Assembly: GCA_031276935.1 (NCBI GenBank)
Contig: JAISMD010000080.1
Coordinates: 1 to 19,642 of the forward strand
Length of the DNA stretch: 19,642 nt
Direction: 5' to 3'
DNA from: Puniceicoccales bacterium
GTDB taxonomy: Bacteria; Verrucomicrobiota; Verrucomicrobiia; Opitutales; LL51
This document shows positions 1 through 8,851 of the stretch, one piece after another (within the stretch, counting starts at the first letter, position 1; the number at the start of each line of letters is the position of its first letter). The position numbers and the translations under genes were made by a program. The notes below the pieces were generated by a model. That model ran no database searches and was not told the origin of the DNA. It worked only from the letters and a program-made list of their open reading frames with translations.

Positions 1-94
1 GCACCAAATGCTTATTTTTGTAGCCATACGCCTTCGTCAATTCCTCGACCACAACCCCTGAATAATACTCCTTTAAAACTGATTTTTTCATCAT
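1..94 (-). CDS. rplE: 50S ribosomal protein L5, N-terminal fragment (cut by window edge)
   Basis: Only the first 31 codons are visible; the rest lies beyond base 1. The fragment reads MMKKSVLKEYYSGVVVEE and ends in AYGYKNKHLV, which fits the L5 N-terminus (a LKExY helix followed by a FGYKN-type turn). L5 binds 5S rRNA in the central protuberance of the 50S subunit. Two consecutive ATG codons (first base 94 or 91) could start the gene; a GAGGG ribosome-binding site about five bases upstream of the first favours 94. The position right after rplX is the usual spc-operon order. The family call rests on a short stretch plus gene order, and both agree. Confidence 0.9.
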   Translation of the reverse strand, partial: MMKKSVLKEYYSGVVVEELTKAYGYKNKHLV

Positions 95-148
95 ATTCCC
101 TCTGAGATCGATGTACTAACGCAACTCCCAAAAGATTAAAACCCTTAA

Positions 149-394
149 TTAACTCCTCTTTTTATCAAATTTTTCAGCCCTCATCACATTGGAATAATGG
201 ATGCTACTTTCCCGCTCAACCACTCCACCTTCGGGATGTTTCTGATCCTTCTTGATGTACCGCTTGCGTAAACCTACCCCCTCAATAACAACACGACAGG
301 AATCCCGTAAAACTTCCAATACCTTCCCGCGGCTCCCTTTATTTGCTCCGGAAATTACCACCACCTCATCATTCTTTTTAATTTTGTATTTCAT
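149..394 (-). CDS. rplX: 50S ribosomal protein L24
   Basis: L24 is an assembly-initiating protein that binds 23S rRNA near the tunnel exit. The 81-residue product opens with a KOW motif (about residues 9-35, [17 protein letters not shown]) and continues with the family pattern [20 protein letters not shown]. It is shorter than the E. coli protein (104 aa) but has the complete KOW core. The start overlaps the rplN stop in an ATGA arrangement, with GGAGG upstream inside rplN, so translation of the two is probably coupled. A 54-base gap separates it from rplE; I see no convincing element there. Confidence 0.96.
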   Translation of the reverse strand: MKYKIKKNDEVVVISGANKGSRGKVLEVLRDSCRVVIEGVGLRKRYIKKDQKHPEGGVVERESSIHYSNVMRAEKFDKKRS

Positions 395-756
395 ATTACC
401 TCCGGCGCTAGGGAAATAATTTTCATAAAATTTTTCTGCCGCAACTCCCGGGCAACGGGACCAAAAATTCGACTTCCCTTCGGATTTCCTTTGTCATCGA
501 TGATCACACAGGCATTGCGATCAAAACGCAAATAACTTCCATCTTCCCGGGCAATGGGAGCCGCCGTACGCACAATAACGGCACGGGCTACACTTCCCTT
601 TTTCACCGTTGCTTCGGGAATACTCTGCTTAATGGCAACGACAATCACGTCTCCTATGGCTGCCGTACGCGTATTCTGTCCAAGGCGACGAATCATCATT
701 GCCTTCTTCGCCCCCGTATTGTCCGCGACATCCAATATACTCTGCTGCTGCAACAT
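391..756 (-). CDS. rplN: 50S ribosomal protein L14
   Basis: L14 sits on the subunit interface of the 50S particle and contacts 16S helix 14. The 121-residue protein has family-standard length (E. coli 123) and the strongly conserved features: the N-terminal [10 protein letters not shown] strand and the segment [21 protein letters not shown] near residues 85-107. A GGAG ribosome-binding site lies seven bases before the ATG, embedded in the end of rpsQ. Its own stop overlaps the rplX start. Nothing unusual is visible. Confidence 0.98.
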   Translation of the reverse strand: MLQQQSILDVADNTGAKKAMMIRRLGQNTRTAAIGDVIVVAIKQSIPEATVKKGSVARAVIVRTAAPIAREDGSYLRFDRNACVIIDDKGNPKGSRIFGPVARELRQKNFMKIISLAPEVI

Positions 757-760
757 AAAC

Positions 761-1036
761 CTACTCCGAAATCGGCATCTTTTCGATTACCCTAATCACC
801 CGCCAACGCTTCATTTTACTCAACGCCCGCGTCTCCATGACCTCCACTTTGTCGCCAAGGGAACAACGATTGTCCTCATCGTGTACATGCAAAACCGTCC
901 GCCTCCGAACTTCCTTGCGGTAAAGAGCATGGGGAATTTTGTAAAAATATATTACCTTAATACTCTTATCCCCGGAGCGTCCCGTTACAACTCCTTGTAA
1001 AATTTTTCGACTCTTCCTTTGCTCCATGATCGACAT
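761..1036 (-). CDS. rpsQ: 30S ribosomal protein S17
   Basis: S17 is a primary 16S rRNA-binding protein of the 30S body with an OB fold. The 91 residues include [50 protein letters not shown], the core S17 signature. The length is slightly above E. coli (84). A second in-frame ATG three codons in (MEQRKSR) is an alternative start. The first ATG is kept because it follows the rpmC stop by five bases, as is typical of this tightly packed cluster. Neither start has a strong ribosome-binding site. Confidence 0.96.
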   Translation of the reverse strand: MSIMEQRKSRKILQGVVTGRSGDKSIKVIYFYKIPHALYRKEVRRRTVLHVHDEDNRCSLGDKVEVMETRALSKMKRWRVIRVIEKMPISE

Positions 1037-1041
1037 ACTTC

Positions 1042-1239
1042 TTAGTTAGCGGAGCTTTTGCAAGCTTTTTGTCTTAAAAAAGTCCTGATGCGCGCAATTC
1101 GCTGCTTTGTTAGAGCAAGCATGTGTGGCTTATCCAATAGGGAAGTGCATTTTTTCATCCGTAAATCGAACAAATTTTTCTCCTCCTCCTTCAAATCCTG
1201 CAGCAATTCCCGCTCCGATTTTTCTTCCAATTCGTCCAT
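1042..1239 (-). CDS. rpmC: 50S ribosomal protein L29
   Basis: L29 is a small helical-hairpin protein at the polypeptide exit tunnel, next to L23. The 65-residue product is highly charged and predicted helical throughout, with the family pattern ELEEKSERELLQDL, NLFDLRMKK and a C-terminal RIARIRTFLRQK helix. It begins one base after the rplP stop (TAA-T-ATG), with a GGAG about 11 bases upstream. Sequence conservation in this family is low, but length, helix pattern and position between L16 and S17 make the call firm. Confidence 0.94.
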   Translation of the reverse strand: MDELEEKSERELLQDLKEEEKNLFDLRMKKCTSLLDKPHMLALTKQRIARIRTFLRQKACKSSAN

Positions 1240-1240
1240 A

Positions 1241-1669
1241 TTAGTAACTCTCCAATTCCTCCCGACTCACAAAACGACAGCGAAAAGGCAACTTGAAATC
1301 CGCTAAACGAAAGGCTTCCCGCGCTAAACTGAGCGGTATACCCGCCAATTCAAATAGCATTAAACCCGGCTTTACCGCCGCAGCCCAATATTCGACGGCA
1401 CCTTTCCCTTTCCCCATGCGTGTTTCCGCTGGTTTTTTCGTCACCGGAATGTGGGGGAAAACTCGGACCCATAACTTCCCTTTCCGTTTGAGATGACGGG
1501 AAATCGCTACCCGGGCCGCCTCAATCTGTGACGCCGACATACTCCCTCGCCCTAACGATTGAATTCCACAATCCCCAAAGGCAAGAAAATCCCCGCCCTT
1601 GGCACTGCCCCGATTCCGTCCCTTCTGACACTTTCTGTACTTCGTACGCGCTGGAGATAATTTACTCAT
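1241..1669 (-). CDS. rplP: 50S ribosomal protein L16
   Basis: L16 helps form the tRNA-binding face between the A site and the central protuberance. The 142-residue protein shows the N-terminal P-A-R-T-K-Y-R-K pattern, the basic loop RVFPHIPVTKKPAETRMGKGKG and the VEYW strand. Arg84 in ETRMGKG aligns with E. coli Arg81, the residue hydroxylated by YcfD/RoxA where that enzyme exists, so the modification target is preserved. A GAGG ribosome-binding site sits just upstream, in the 18-base gap after rpsC. Confidence 0.97.
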   Translation of the reverse strand: MSKLSPARTKYRKCQKGRNRGSAKGGDFLAFGDCGIQSLGRGSMSASQIEAARVAISRHLKRKGKLWVRVFPHIPVTKKPAETRMGKGKGAVEYWAAAVKPGLMLFELAGIPLSLAREAFRLADFKLPFRCRFVSREELESY

Positions 1670-1687
1670 AATTGCCTCACCGTTCCA

Positions 1688-2320
1688 TTAAACCTTTATA
1701 CTGTCATTGCGACAAATCCAACACTTAATGCCAATCTTACCGTAAACGGTATTGGCTTCGGAAAATCCATAGTCGATGTTCTCCTTCAACGTGTGTAGCG
1801 GTACCCGACCTTCCCGCATAGACTCCGCACGGGCAATCTCCGCCCCACCTAAACGACCGGCACAACGGACGCGAATCCCATCCGCACCAAGCGTCATCGC
1901 CGATTGAATCGCCTTCTTCATTGCCCGGCGAAAGGAAATCCGTCGCTCCAATTGTAAAGCAATGTTCTCCGCAACTAATTGGGCCACTAAATCCGGTTTG
2001 CGAATCTCCTGTATGTCGACTAAAACTTCCCGGCCAATCAATTGTTTCAATTCCGCACATAAAATATCCAAATCCTGCCCCTTGCGCCCAATGATAACAC
2101 CCGGCCGTGGCGTAAAAATTTTAACCCGGACCTTTTCACCGGCACGCTCTATGAAAATTTCGGAAAATGAAGCAAAGGATAATTTCTTCCGTAAAAACGT
2201 ACGAATATCGTAATCCTCTTTTAAATACACCGGGTAATTCTTCTTCGTTGCATACCAACGCGAACTCCAATTCCGACGAATGAATAAACGTAAACCTATA
2301 GGATTGACCTTCTGTCCCAT
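1688..2320 (-). CDS. rpsC: 30S ribosomal protein S3
   Basis: S3 forms part of the mRNA entry channel of the 30S subunit with S4 and S5. The 210-residue product starts with the invariant MGQKVNPIGLRL, carries a type II KH domain with its GXXG loop as GRKG at residues 78-81, and has the C-terminal beta domain (GADGIRVRCAGRLGGAEIARAE). It is somewhat shorter than E. coli S3 (233), lacking only the variable tail. The start lies two bases after the rplV stop, with GGAA about six bases upstream. Confidence 0.98.
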   Translation of the reverse strand: MGQKVNPIGLRLFIRRNWSSRWYATKKNYPVYLKEDYDIRTFLRKKLSFASFSEIFIERAGEKVRVKIFTPRPGVIIGRKGQDLDILCAELKQLIGREVLVDIQEIRKPDLVAQLVAENIALQLERRISFRRAMKKAIQSAMTLGADGIRVRCAGRLGGAEIARAESMREGRVPLHTLKENIDYGFSEANTVYGKIGIKCWICRNDSIKV

Positions 2321-2322
2321 AA

Positions 2323-2658
2323 TTATTCCAAATGATCCGTTAACACAATTCTGATGTGACTCGTACGCTTCCGAATCGGATGCGCCGATCCCTTCGACGC
2401 CGCTATAAAGCGCTTAAAAACAATACCTTGCTCCGCCACCGCTTCCCTTACCCTGAGTCGGTCGGAACGTACCCCCTTTACCACCGCATTGGCAATGGCA
2501 CTCGCCAAGGTCTTCGCCACGAAACGCGCCGATTTTTTCGGTATAAACCTCAAGAGCTGTAACGCTTCCTCCGCATTCCTTCCCGCAATGACCCGCGCCA
2601 CGTCGTGTACCTTCTTAGGCGACATGCGTACATACTTTGATAATGCTCTAATTTCCAT
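2323..2658 (-). CDS. rplV: 50S ribosomal protein L22
   Basis: L22 lines the nascent-chain tunnel with its long beta hairpin, opposite L4. I place the start at the ATG of MEIRALSKYVRMSPKK, giving 111 residues, because this is where family members begin. It also follows the rpsS stop by a single base. An upstream in-frame ATG would add 19 residues (MNFRRRERL...) overlapping rpsS and is unlikely. The hairpin loop is about residues 80-100 (FIAASKGSAHPIRKRTSHI), followed by the canonical end strand IRIVLTDH. No macrolide-resistance-type deletion of the loop is evident. Confidence 0.96.
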   Translation of the reverse strand: MEIRALSKYVRMSPKKVHDVARVIAGRNAEEALQLLRFIPKKSARFVAKTLASAIANAVVKGVRSDRLRVREAVAEQGIVFKRFIAASKGSAHPIRKRTSHIRIVLTDHLE

Positions 2659-2659
2659 C

Positions 2660-2929
2660 TTATTTCTGAGTATGAGGATTGTGACTCTTAAACGTTCGCG
2701 TCGGCGAAAATTCACCCAATTTATGGCCCACCATATTTTCCGTTACATACACATCGATGAACGCTTTTCCGTTATGTACCTGAAAATTTAAACCGACAAA
2801 ATCCGGTGTAATCGTAGAGCGACGGGACCAGGTCTTAATCGGTTTACGACTGTCCGCAGCCTGTGCCGCATCGACTTTATCCATCAAATTGGGATCAACA
2901 AAAAAACCTTTCTTCGCAGAGCGTGCCAT
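2660..2929 (-). CDS. rpsS: 30S ribosomal protein S19
   Basis: S19 lies in the head of the 30S subunit, complexed with S13 near the A-site tRNA. The 89-residue protein (E. coli 92) carries the typical [13 protein letters not shown] start, the [21 protein letters not shown] core and the [19 protein letters not shown] signature. The start is three bases after the rplB stop; an AAAGG sequence upstream may serve as a weak ribosome-binding site. Confidence 0.98.
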   Translation of the reverse strand: MARSAKKGFFVDPNLMDKVDAAQAADSRKPIKTWSRRSTITPDFVGLNFQVHNGKAFIDVYVTENMVGHKLGEFSPTRTFKSHNPHTQK

Positions 2930-2932
2930 ATG

Positions 2933-3781
2933 TTAGCCTTTCTTCACCTTTCTACCATTTCTTCTCACTAAAATCATACGATTCGATTTCTGCGAACGCT
3001 TCCGCGTCGGGTAACCCTTCGCCAACTGCCCCCACGGAGAAACGGGATGGCCTCCACCGGAAGTACGCCCTTCACCACCGCCCATCGGGTGATCGACGGG
3101 ATTCATAACCACGCCCCGCACCCGCGGTCGACGACCTAACCAACGGCGTCGCCCAGCCTTGCCCAAGGATTGCTTCCCGTGATCGCTATTCCCGACCTGA
3201 CCAATGGTCGCACGACACTTCCCATTTAGAAGGCGAATTTCTCCACTGGGCATCTTAACCGTCGCGTAGGCACCGTCGATGGCAACCATTTGCGCACCCA
3301 CTCCCGCCCCCCGGGCAATGGACGCCCCACGACCGGGCTCAATTTCTAAACAATGAATAAAAACCCCACCGGGAATCAATGCCAGCGGCAGCGACATCCC
3401 TAGGGAAAAATCTTTCGGAACCGCATTTAAACTCACGACCTGGTCACCTATATTTAACCCACGCGGCGCAATAATATAACGCTTTTCCCCATCGGCATAG
3501 TGTAACAAAGCAATATCTGCCGAACGATTGGGATCGTATTCGATGCGTTCCACACGGGCCGGAATATCAAATTTATTCCGCAAAAAATCGATGCGCCGAA
3601 TCAAGCGCTTATGCCCTCCCCCTCGTCGGCGCGAAGTAATCCGCCCATAGCAGTTCCGTCCCTTGCAACGGTGCTGACTCACTACGAGATTTCTTTCCGG
3701 ATCACCATCCCATAACGCCCTTTTATTGAGGGCTAAAAATCGCTGCGTTGGGGTTTTGGGTCGACTTTGAATAATGGCCAT
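2933..3781 (-). CDS. rplB: 50S ribosomal protein L2
   Basis: L2 is one of the most conserved 50S proteins, needed for subunit association and for organisation of the peptidyl-transferase region. The 282-residue product has the N-terminal domain with [13 protein letters not shown] and [11 protein letters not shown], the central [12 protein letters not shown] segment, and the C-terminal family signature [15 protein letters not shown]. His231 of DHP corresponds to the functionally important E. coli His229. The following conserved His (DHPHGGG in E. coli) is Met233 here, a variant I also associate with Bacteroidota L2. An AGGAAG ribosome-binding site lies in the 12-base gap after rplW. Confidence 0.98.
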   Translation of the reverse strand: MAIIQSRPKTPTQRFLALNKRALWDGDPERNLVVSQHRCKGRNCYGRITSRRRGGGHKRLIRRIDFLRNKFDIPARVERIEYDPNRSADIALLHYADGEKRYIIAPRGLNIGDQVVSLNAVPKDFSLGMSLPLALIPGGVFIHCLEIEPGRGASIARGAGVGAQMVAIDGAYATVKMPSGEIRLLNGKCRATIGQVGNSDHGKQSLGKAGRRRWLGRRPRVRGVVMNPVDHPMGGGEGRTSGGGHPVSPWGQLAKGYPTRKRSQKSNRMILVRRNGRKVKKG

Positions 3782-3793
3782 TTTTCTTCCTAT

Positions 3794-4078
3794 CTAAACG
3801 ATTTCTATTTTATCTCCATGCCTTAGCGTTACGATTGCGATCTTTCGCTTTGCCGTGTAACCTAAATGTCCCCGCTTCGTCCTATCTCGTCGCGCCTTAC
3901 CGTCACGCCGAATGATATTTACCGCTTCCACATGAACGGAAAATGCCCTGCGGACCGCATCCGCAATGGTATATTTCGTACTTTCAACGGCGACATCAAA
4001 AACATACTGATTCCTTTCCGCAGCCAAGGCTGTGAATTTTTCCGTGTAACAAATTTTCTTTAAAATATCGCTTTCCAT
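3794..4078 (-). CDS. rplW: 50S ribosomal protein L23
   Basis: L23 sits at the tunnel exit and is the docking point for trigger factor and the signal recognition particle. I choose the ATG at base 4078 (MESDILKKICYTEKFT, 94 residues): it follows the rplD stop by one base and has AGGTGA directly upstream. The longer reading from base 4114 would overlap rplD by 35 bases and add 12 residues foreign to the family. The product shows the family pattern EKFT..., NQYVFDVAVESTKYTIADAVRRAF and VNIIRRDGKARRDRTKRG, the last being the rRNA-binding extension. Confidence 0.95.
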   Translation of the reverse strand: MESDILKKICYTEKFTALAAERNQYVFDVAVESTKYTIADAVRRAFSVHVEAVNIIRRDGKARRDRTKRGHLGYTAKRKIAIVTLRHGDKIEIV

Positions 4079-4079
4079 T

Positions 4080-4700
4080 TCACCTGACCCGTTCCAATAA
4101 CTGCGTAAAACCAACCTCGCTCACAAGAAAATGATCATAGGACTTCAAATCCAACGCATTGACCGACGCCACATCAATCATCGAAATGCGCTCAATATTG
4201 CACATCGCATGGGCCAATGTATCTTCAAAAACAACGTCCATTACGAGTACATTTCCCGTCGGGAAAATTTTTTCAATAAATGTAGCGAATTCCCGAGTTT
4301 TTTTCAAATTTTCCGAAAATTGATCGACCACAGAAATCAATAATTCGTCGGCACAATCGTAAAGGGAACGCGCCAATGCCAATTTTTTTACCTTTTTATT
4401 TACCTTTTTATGGTAATCCCTGGGGTGTGGCCCGAAAACAATGCCACCGCCGGGCATCAACGGACTCCGATTTGACCCTTGCCGCGCACGCCCCGTCCCT
4501 TTCTGACGGAAAGGTTTTTTACCGCCGCCGCGTACATCGCTTCGGGTTTTGGTCGAAGCATTCCCCTGACGCATGTTTGCCCGCATCGCCTCAATGGTAA
4601 ATTTCACAGCGGCAATACCCCGGTCCTCCTCAAATACGGGAATATTGTACTCCCGATCGCCGAGTAAAACACCTTCTTGATTGTAAAAATTTAATTTCAT
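4080..4700 (-). CDS. rplD: 50S ribosomal protein L4
   Basis: L4 binds 23S rRNA and reaches into the exit tunnel with a long basic loop; in gammaproteobacteria it also represses its own operon. The 206-residue protein contains the loop (about residues 45-85) with RGGGKKPFRQKGTGRARQGS and the PGGGIVFGPHPRDY motif, followed by the KKVKKLALARSL helix. It overlaps the rplC stop in an ATGA junction, which suggests translational coupling. Whether it autoregulates here cannot be read from the sequence: I do not recognise an E. coli-type S10 leader. Confidence 0.97.
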   Translation of the reverse strand: MKLNFYNQEGVLLGDREYNIPVFEEDRGIAAVKFTIEAMRANMRQGNASTKTRSDVRGGGKKPFRQKGTGRARQGSNRSPLMPGGGIVFGPHPRDYHKKVNKKVKKLALARSLYDCADELLISVVDQFSENLKKTREFATFIEKIFPTGNVLVMDVVFEDTLAHAMCNIERISMIDVASVNALDLKSYDHFLVSEVGFTQLLERVR

Positions 4701-5347
4701 TGCGCCCCCTGCTTCATTTTCTTTGCCTTTCGCAATAGAATTAATCCCCCATTGTTTCCCGGTAAACTGCCCTTTAAAAGGAGTAAATTTTTCTCTAAAA
4801 TCAACTCAATAATTTTTAAATTTTGTATCGTACGCATGGCACAACCGTCATGCCCAGGCATTTTGCGCCCCTTGTACACGTGCCCCGGCCACTGGCGACA
4901 ACCGTAGGAACCGCCACGGCGATGGAACATCGAACCGTGGGAAGCCGGTCCACCGGAAAAACCATGGCGCTTCATAACACCCTGAAATCCATGCCCCTTG
5001 GTTTTCCCAATGACATCGATGTATTCACCGGTCCGAAAAATCGAAAAATCAATGGCGTCACCTAGTTTACATGCCCCAAAATCTTCAACGGGAAATTCCT
5101 TTAGCCCTGCACACGCCTGCAAATTCGCTGCCTTCAAATGCCCCTTTAAGGGATTCGTCAGATTTCCTTCCTTGCGCGTCCCGTAGGCTAACTGTATCGC
5201 ATTGTACCCGTCCCTTCTCTCTTCCTTTAATTGAGCCACAAAGCAAGGCAAAGCCTCCACAATCGTAACCGGAATTAAACGCTTCTGCTCATCGAATATC
5301 TGCGTCATTCCGATCTTTTTTCCTAAAACTATTCTCCTGTCTTTCAT
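4697..5347 (-). CDS. rplC: 50S ribosomal protein L3
   Basis: L3 is an early assembly protein that extends a loop to the peptidyl-transferase centre. I start it at the ATG at base 5347 (MKDRRIVLGKKIGMTQIFDE, 216 residues). A GAGG sequence sits six bases upstream, and L3 proteins begin close to the GKKIGMT motif. An upstream ATG at 5416 would add 23 residues with no family similarity. The central loop HGFSGGPASHGSMFHRRGG is typical of the non-enterobacterial L3 type. Gln152 in CRQWPGHVYKGRKMPG aligns with E. coli Gln150, the PrmB methylation target. A 90-base untranslated gap precedes it. Confidence 0.96.
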   Translation of the reverse strand: MKDRRIVLGKKIGMTQIFDEQKRLIPVTIVEALPCFVAQLKEERRDGYNAIQLAYGTRKEGNLTNPLKGHLKAANLQACAGLKEFPVEDFGACKLGDAIDFSIFRTGEYIDVIGKTKGHGFQGVMKRHGFSGGPASHGSMFHRRGGSYGCRQWPGHVYKGRKMPGHDGCAMRTIQNLKIIELILEKNLLLLKGSLPGNNGGLILLRKAKKMKQGAQ

Positions 5348-5410
5348 AATCCTCAGCGGCAAATTTACCCTTTCTCGGCCCAACTTGCATGAGCTAAACC
5401 CTGTTTTTTT

Positions 5411-5431
5411 CAACAAAATTAATCTGTCAAG
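5411..5431 (-). promoter_or_regulatory. Possible internal promoter element upstream of rplC
   Basis: The 90-base rpsJ-rplC gap begins with an AT-rich stretch holding a perfect TTGACA hexamer, followed 11 bases on by TTG and a run of seven A. No TATAAT-like hexamer lies at 16-18 bases. Part of the sequence also reads TAATTTTG, which would fit the TAnnTTTG -7 element of Bacteroidota. It could be an internal promoter or part of an untranslated leader for rplC. This is inference only. Confidence 0.25.
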
Positions 5432-5437
5432 AATATT

Positions 5438-5743
5438 TTAAATGTGAATCAAAATGTCTACTCCTGCCGGTAAATTTAAACGCTTTAACGCATCAATCGT
5501 ATCCGCCGTCGGATCATGAATGTCGATCAAGCGATCGTGCTCCCTCAATTCGAATTGATCCATCGACTTTTTGTGAACGTGGGGCGAACGATTTACCGTA
5601 AAACGTTCCTTGCGCGTCGGTAACGGTACCGGCCCAACTACCCGTGCCCCAGAACGCTTCGCCGTCTCCACAATCTCTACCGCCGATTGATCCACCAAAC
5701 GATAGTCGAAACTCTTTAACTTTATCCTAATTCTCTGCGCCAT
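5438..5743 (-). CDS. rpsJ: 30S ribosomal protein S10
   Basis: S10 is a head protein of the 30S subunit; with NusB it also forms a transcription antitermination module, and it bridges NusG to the ribosome. The 101-residue product shows [18 protein letters not shown], the [21 protein letters not shown] loop and the C-terminal [13 protein letters not shown], all diagnostic. It follows fusA directly after 23 bases, with no tuf gene between, unlike the E. coli str/S10 layout. The loop wording ([23 protein letters not shown]) is one of the features that suggest Verrucomicrobiota to me. Confidence 0.98.
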   Translation of the reverse strand: MAQRIRIKLKSFDYRLVDQSAVEIVETAKRSGARVVGPVPLPTRKERFTVNRSPHVHKKSMDQFELREHDRLIDIHDPTADTIDALKRLNLPAGVDILIHI

Positions 5744-5766
5744 ATTTTAATCCAAACGCTAAAAAT

Positions 5767-7923
5767 TTACGACCGTGCCGCCCCCCGGCTCGATGTCTCC
5801 ACAATCTTCTGTAACAAATTCGCTGGGACTTGCTCGAAATGGGAAGGCTCCATGGAATAACTCGCTCGCCCCTTCGTCAGCGAACGCACATCCGTCGCGT
5901 AACCAAACATCATTTCCAAGGGCACAAACGCCATAATATTGGCTAAATTCCCCCGCGTTTCCATGTTTTGAATCTGGCCACGGCGGCGATTTAAATCTCC
6001 CACCACATCGCCCTGATATTCCTCCGGTGTCGCAACTTCCACCTTCATAATCGGTTCCAATAGGATGGGACCCGCCTTCTTCATCGCCTCCTTAAACGCG
6101 AAAATACCCGCCATCTTAAACGCCATTTCCGATGAGTCTACTTCGTGGAAACTGCCGTCCACAATACGGGCACAAAAATCAACCACCGGATACCCCGCAA
6201 CGACCCCATTGGTCGCCCCTTCCATGATACCGTCCTGGGTCGGTTTAATATATTCCTTCGGAATCACTCCACCAACGATCTCATTCAAAACGGATATGCC
6301 CTCTCCCCGCTTTACCGGTTCTATCTTGACAAGCGCATGGCCGTACTGCCCCCGTCCCCCGGATTGGCGAATGAATTTACCTTCTCCGGTTGCCGCCGTC
6401 GTAATGGTTTCCCTGTAGGCGATCTGTGGCCGCCCCGAAGCCGCATCCACATTGAATTCCCGGAAAAGTCGATCGCAAATAATTTCCAGATGTAATTCCC
6501 CCATTCCCGCAATAATCGTCTGCCCCGTTTCCGGATTGGTTATGACCTTAAACGTGGGATCCTCCTCCGATAAACTCTGTAGACCAAAGGCTAACTTTTC
6601 CTGATCAGCCTTCGACTTGGGTTCAATGGACATGCTGATGACCGGTTCCGGGAACGTCGGTGGCTCCAATATACCTTCAAAGGAACGATCGCATAGCGTA
6701 TCGCCCGTCGCCACACCCCTCACCCCGATGATCGCACAAATATCTCCCGAGTAGGCCACATCGATGTCTTCCCGTTCATCCGCCTTCATGATCATGAGAC
6801 GGCTAACCCGTTCCGTTTTCCGCGTCCGAGGATTGTAAACCGTATCGCCTTTCCGTAATTGCCCACTGTATATGCGGCAAAAAACTAGCTTCCCAACGTA
6901 GGGATCGCTCATTAATTTGAACCCCAATGCCGTCATCTTACCGCCATCGTCCGGTTTGATACCGATTTCGTCCCCGTTTTCCAAAAATGCCCTCGTCGGA
7001 GGTAAATCCAGGGGAGAAGGTAGAAAATCCACCACCGCATCCAGTAGCATCTGTACGCCCCGCTTCTTAAAGGCACTCCCCGGTATCACTCCAACGAAAT
7101 CTAGGGATAAAGTCGCCCTACGAATGGCTAGGCGAATCATGTCCTGGGAAATTTCTTCGCCCCCTAAATAACACTCCGCCAAATCGTCGTCATAGTCCGC
7201 CAAGGCCTCGATGAGCGATTCGCGGTAACGCTGTGCCTGATCGACGTACTCCGCCGGAATGTCGTTAACCGTAAATCTCTCCCCCAAAATATCGCTCTTA
7301 TCGTAAATGTAGGCCCGCATCCCAATCAGATCGATCAAGCCATCAAACTTGTCCTCCGCACCAATATTTAAATATAGAGGATGGGCGTTCTTCCCCAATT
7401 TCACGCGGATATCCTCAACGGCGGCAAAAAAATCTGCCCCCGTGCGATCCATCTTGTTGATAAACGCAATGCGGGGCACACCGTATTTATCCATCTGCCG
7501 CCAAACGGTTTCCGATTGCGGCTGTACCCCGGCAACGGCACAAAAAACTCCAACCGCTCCATCTAAAACCCGTAGAGAACGCTCCACTTCCGCCGTAAAA
7601 TCAACGTGTCCCGGCGTATCGATTAGATTAATTTGATGGTTGATGCCCTCAAATAGACCGCTTTTCGTCCTCCATCCACAACTAATCGCTGCCGACGTGA
7701 TCGTAATCCCCCGTTCCCGTTCCTGCTCCATCCAATCCGTAACCGCTGTCCCCTCATGGACTTCCCCCATTTTATGTACCACTCCGGCGTAGTACAGAAT
7801 GCGTTCCGTCGTCGTCGTTTTTCCCGCATCAATGTGCGCCGCAATGCCGATGTTACGCGTGTACTCCAGCGGAACTTTTCGGTTCGGAGCATTCGCCGTC
7901 GATAAATTTTTATCCGTCGCCAT
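5767..7923 (-). CDS. fusA: Elongation factor G
   Basis: EF-G is the cytoplasmic GTPase that drives translocation and, with RRF, ribosome recycling. The 718-residue product has the full GTP-binding set: P-loop AHIDAGKT at 29-36, switch [11 protein letters not shown] at 70-79, DTPGH at 102-106 (His106 is the catalytic histidine) and NKMD at 156-159. Domains II-V follow in order, with the domain IV and V patterns [13 protein letters not shown] and [18 protein letters not shown]. The [10 protein letters not shown] end is that of canonical EF-G1 rather than mitochondrial-like or EF-G2 paralogues. A strong AGGAGG site lies seven bases before the ATG, in the 11-base gap after rpsG. Confidence 0.98.
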   Translation of the reverse strand: MATDKNLSTANAPNRKVPLEYTRNIGIAAHIDAGKTTTTERILYYAGVVHKMGEVHEGTAVTDWMEQERERGITITSAAISCGWRTKSGLFEGINHQINLIDTPGHVDFTAEVERSLRVLDGAVGVFCAVAGVQPQSETVWRQMDKYGVPRIAFINKMDRTGADFFAAVEDIRVKLGKNAHPLYLNIGAEDKFDGLIDLIGMRAYIYDKSDILGERFTVNDIPAEYVDQAQRYRESLIEALADYDDDLAECYLGGEEISQDMIRLAIRRATLSLDFVGVIPGSAFKKRGVQMLLDAVVDFLPSPLDLPPTRAFLENGDEIGIKPDDGGKMTALGFKLMSDPYVGKLVFCRIYSGQLRKGDTVYNPRTRKTERVSRLMIMKADEREDIDVAYSGDICAIIGVRGVATGDTLCDRSFEGILEPPTFPEPVISMSIEPKSKADQEKLAFGLQSLSEEDPTFKVITNPETGQTIIAGMGELHLEIICDRLFREFNVDAASGRPQIAYRETITTAATGEGKFIRQSGGRGQYGHALVKIEPVKRGEGISVLNEIVGGVIPKEYIKPTQDGIMEGATNGVVAGYPVVDFCARIVDGSFHEVDSSEMAFKMAGIFAFKEAMKKAGPILLEPIMKVEVATPEEYQGDVVGDLNRRRGQIQNMETRGNLANIMAFVPLEMMFGYATDVRSLTKGRASYSMEPSHFEQVPANLLQKIVETSSRGAARS

Positions 7924-7934
7924 TCACTTTCCTC

Positions 7935-8408
7935 CTACCAAACAAAATGGGCAAAGGCACGATTCGCCTGCGCCATGCGGTACATCTCCGCCTTCTTTTT
8001 CACCACACTACCCGTATTATTATAGGCATCCACAATTTCCTGACCCAATGCTTCCCGCATAGCCTTTCCTTTCCGCGACTTCGCTGCCTCAACTAACCAA
8101 CGGAAAACTAAACTCTGTTGCCGAATGTAGGGAACTTCGACGGGAACCTGGTACGTCGCCCCTCCGACCCGTCGACTCTTTACCTCAACCTTTGGCCGTG
8201 CGTTCTCCAGTACCCGCAGCAAAAGCTCCACCGGATCCCCCTTCCCCAATTCCTCACTGGCCCGCTCAATGGCCCCATAAACAATGGAACAGGCTAGGGA
8301 ACGCTTCCCACGCTCCATGACAATGCTAATCAATTGCCCCATGAGCGCACTGTTAAACCTCGGATCCTTTGTAAATTCACGTTTTTCAGCTCTTCTACGA
8401 CGCGACAT
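7935..8408 (-). CDS. rpsG: 30S ribosomal protein S7
   Basis: S7 nucleates assembly of the 30S head and borders the E site. The 157-residue protein carries the family signature DPRFNSALMGQLISIVMERGKRSLA near the N-terminus, the beta hairpin VGGATYQVPVEV near residue 85, and the C-terminal helix ending NRAFAHFVW (more often AHYRW). It lies seven bases after rpsL. In E. coli, S7 represses its operon by binding the rpsL-rpsG junction. Here that junction is too short to hold the same structure, so E. coli-style control at this site is unlikely. Confidence 0.98.
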   Translation of the reverse strand: MSRRRRAEKREFTKDPRFNSALMGQLISIVMERGKRSLACSIVYGAIERASEELGKGDPVELLLRVLENARPKVEVKSRRVGGATYQVPVEVPYIRQQSLVFRWLVEAAKSRKGKAMREALGQEIVDAYNNTGSVVKKKAEMYRMAQANRAFAHFVW

Positions 8409-8415
8409 AATATTT

Positions 8416-8799
8416 CTACTTTTTATTTTCCTTAGGGCGTTTTACCCCGTACTTCGATCGACTGCGGCGACGCTTCTCCACACCGGAACAATCTAAAGCC
8501 CCCCGCACAATGTGGTAACGTACACCGGGTAAATCCTTTACCCGTCCTCCGCGTACCAATACGATGCTGTGTTCCTGCAAACTATGCCCCTCATCGGGGA
8601 TGTAGGCAATCACCTCAATACCGTTTGTCAACCGCACCTTCGCCACTTTGCGAATGGCCGAATTAGGCTTTTTCGGCGTACGGGTCATGACCTGTACACA
8701 TACCCCCCTCCGGAAAGGATTTTCACGCAACGCCGGTGCCTTCGATTTCGTAGTCACATTCACCCGCGGCGACTTTATTAACTGATTAATAGTAGGCAT
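8416..8799 (-). CDS. rpsL: 30S ribosomal protein S12
   Basis: S12 lies at the decoding centre and controls fidelity. The 127-residue product has TPKKPNSA with Lys43 and Lys44 and [13 protein letters not shown] with Lys88, Asp89 and Pro91. These are the wild-type residues at positions whose substitution gives streptomycin resistance in E. coli and Mycobacterium. Asp89 is the residue methylthiolated by RimO where that enzyme is present. The gene starts a block (rpsL-rpsG-fusA) after a 76-base gap behind rpoC. A GGAG lies about 13 bases upstream of the ATG, a rather long spacing. Confidence 0.98.
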   Translation of the reverse strand: MPTINQLIKSPRVNVTTKSKAPALRENPFRRGVCVQVMTRTPKKPNSAIRKVAKVRLTNGIEVIAYIPDEGHSLQEHSIVLVRGGRVKDLPGVRYHIVRGALDCSGVEKRRRSRSKYGVKRPKENKK

Positions 8800-8820
8800 T
8801 AAAATTCAATAACTCCACGT

Positions 8821-8851
8821 TCTGCCCAACGTACAACTAAATATGGGCAAA
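8821..8851 (-). other. Hairpin in the rpoC-rpsL leader
   Basis: The transcribed strand can form an eight-pair stem (TTTGCCCA with TGGGCAGA, one T-G wobble) around a 15-base loop, about 20 bases before the rpsL start. No T run follows, so it is not an intrinsic terminator. It could be a processing site, a protein-binding leader element for the S12-S7-EF-G block, or chance. Evidence is the base pairing alone. Confidence 0.3.

Noticed and set aside
5348..5416. N-terminal extension of L3 from an upstream ATG
   Set aside because: The 23 extra residues have no L3 similarity, and a GAGG ribosome-binding site precedes the downstream ATG.
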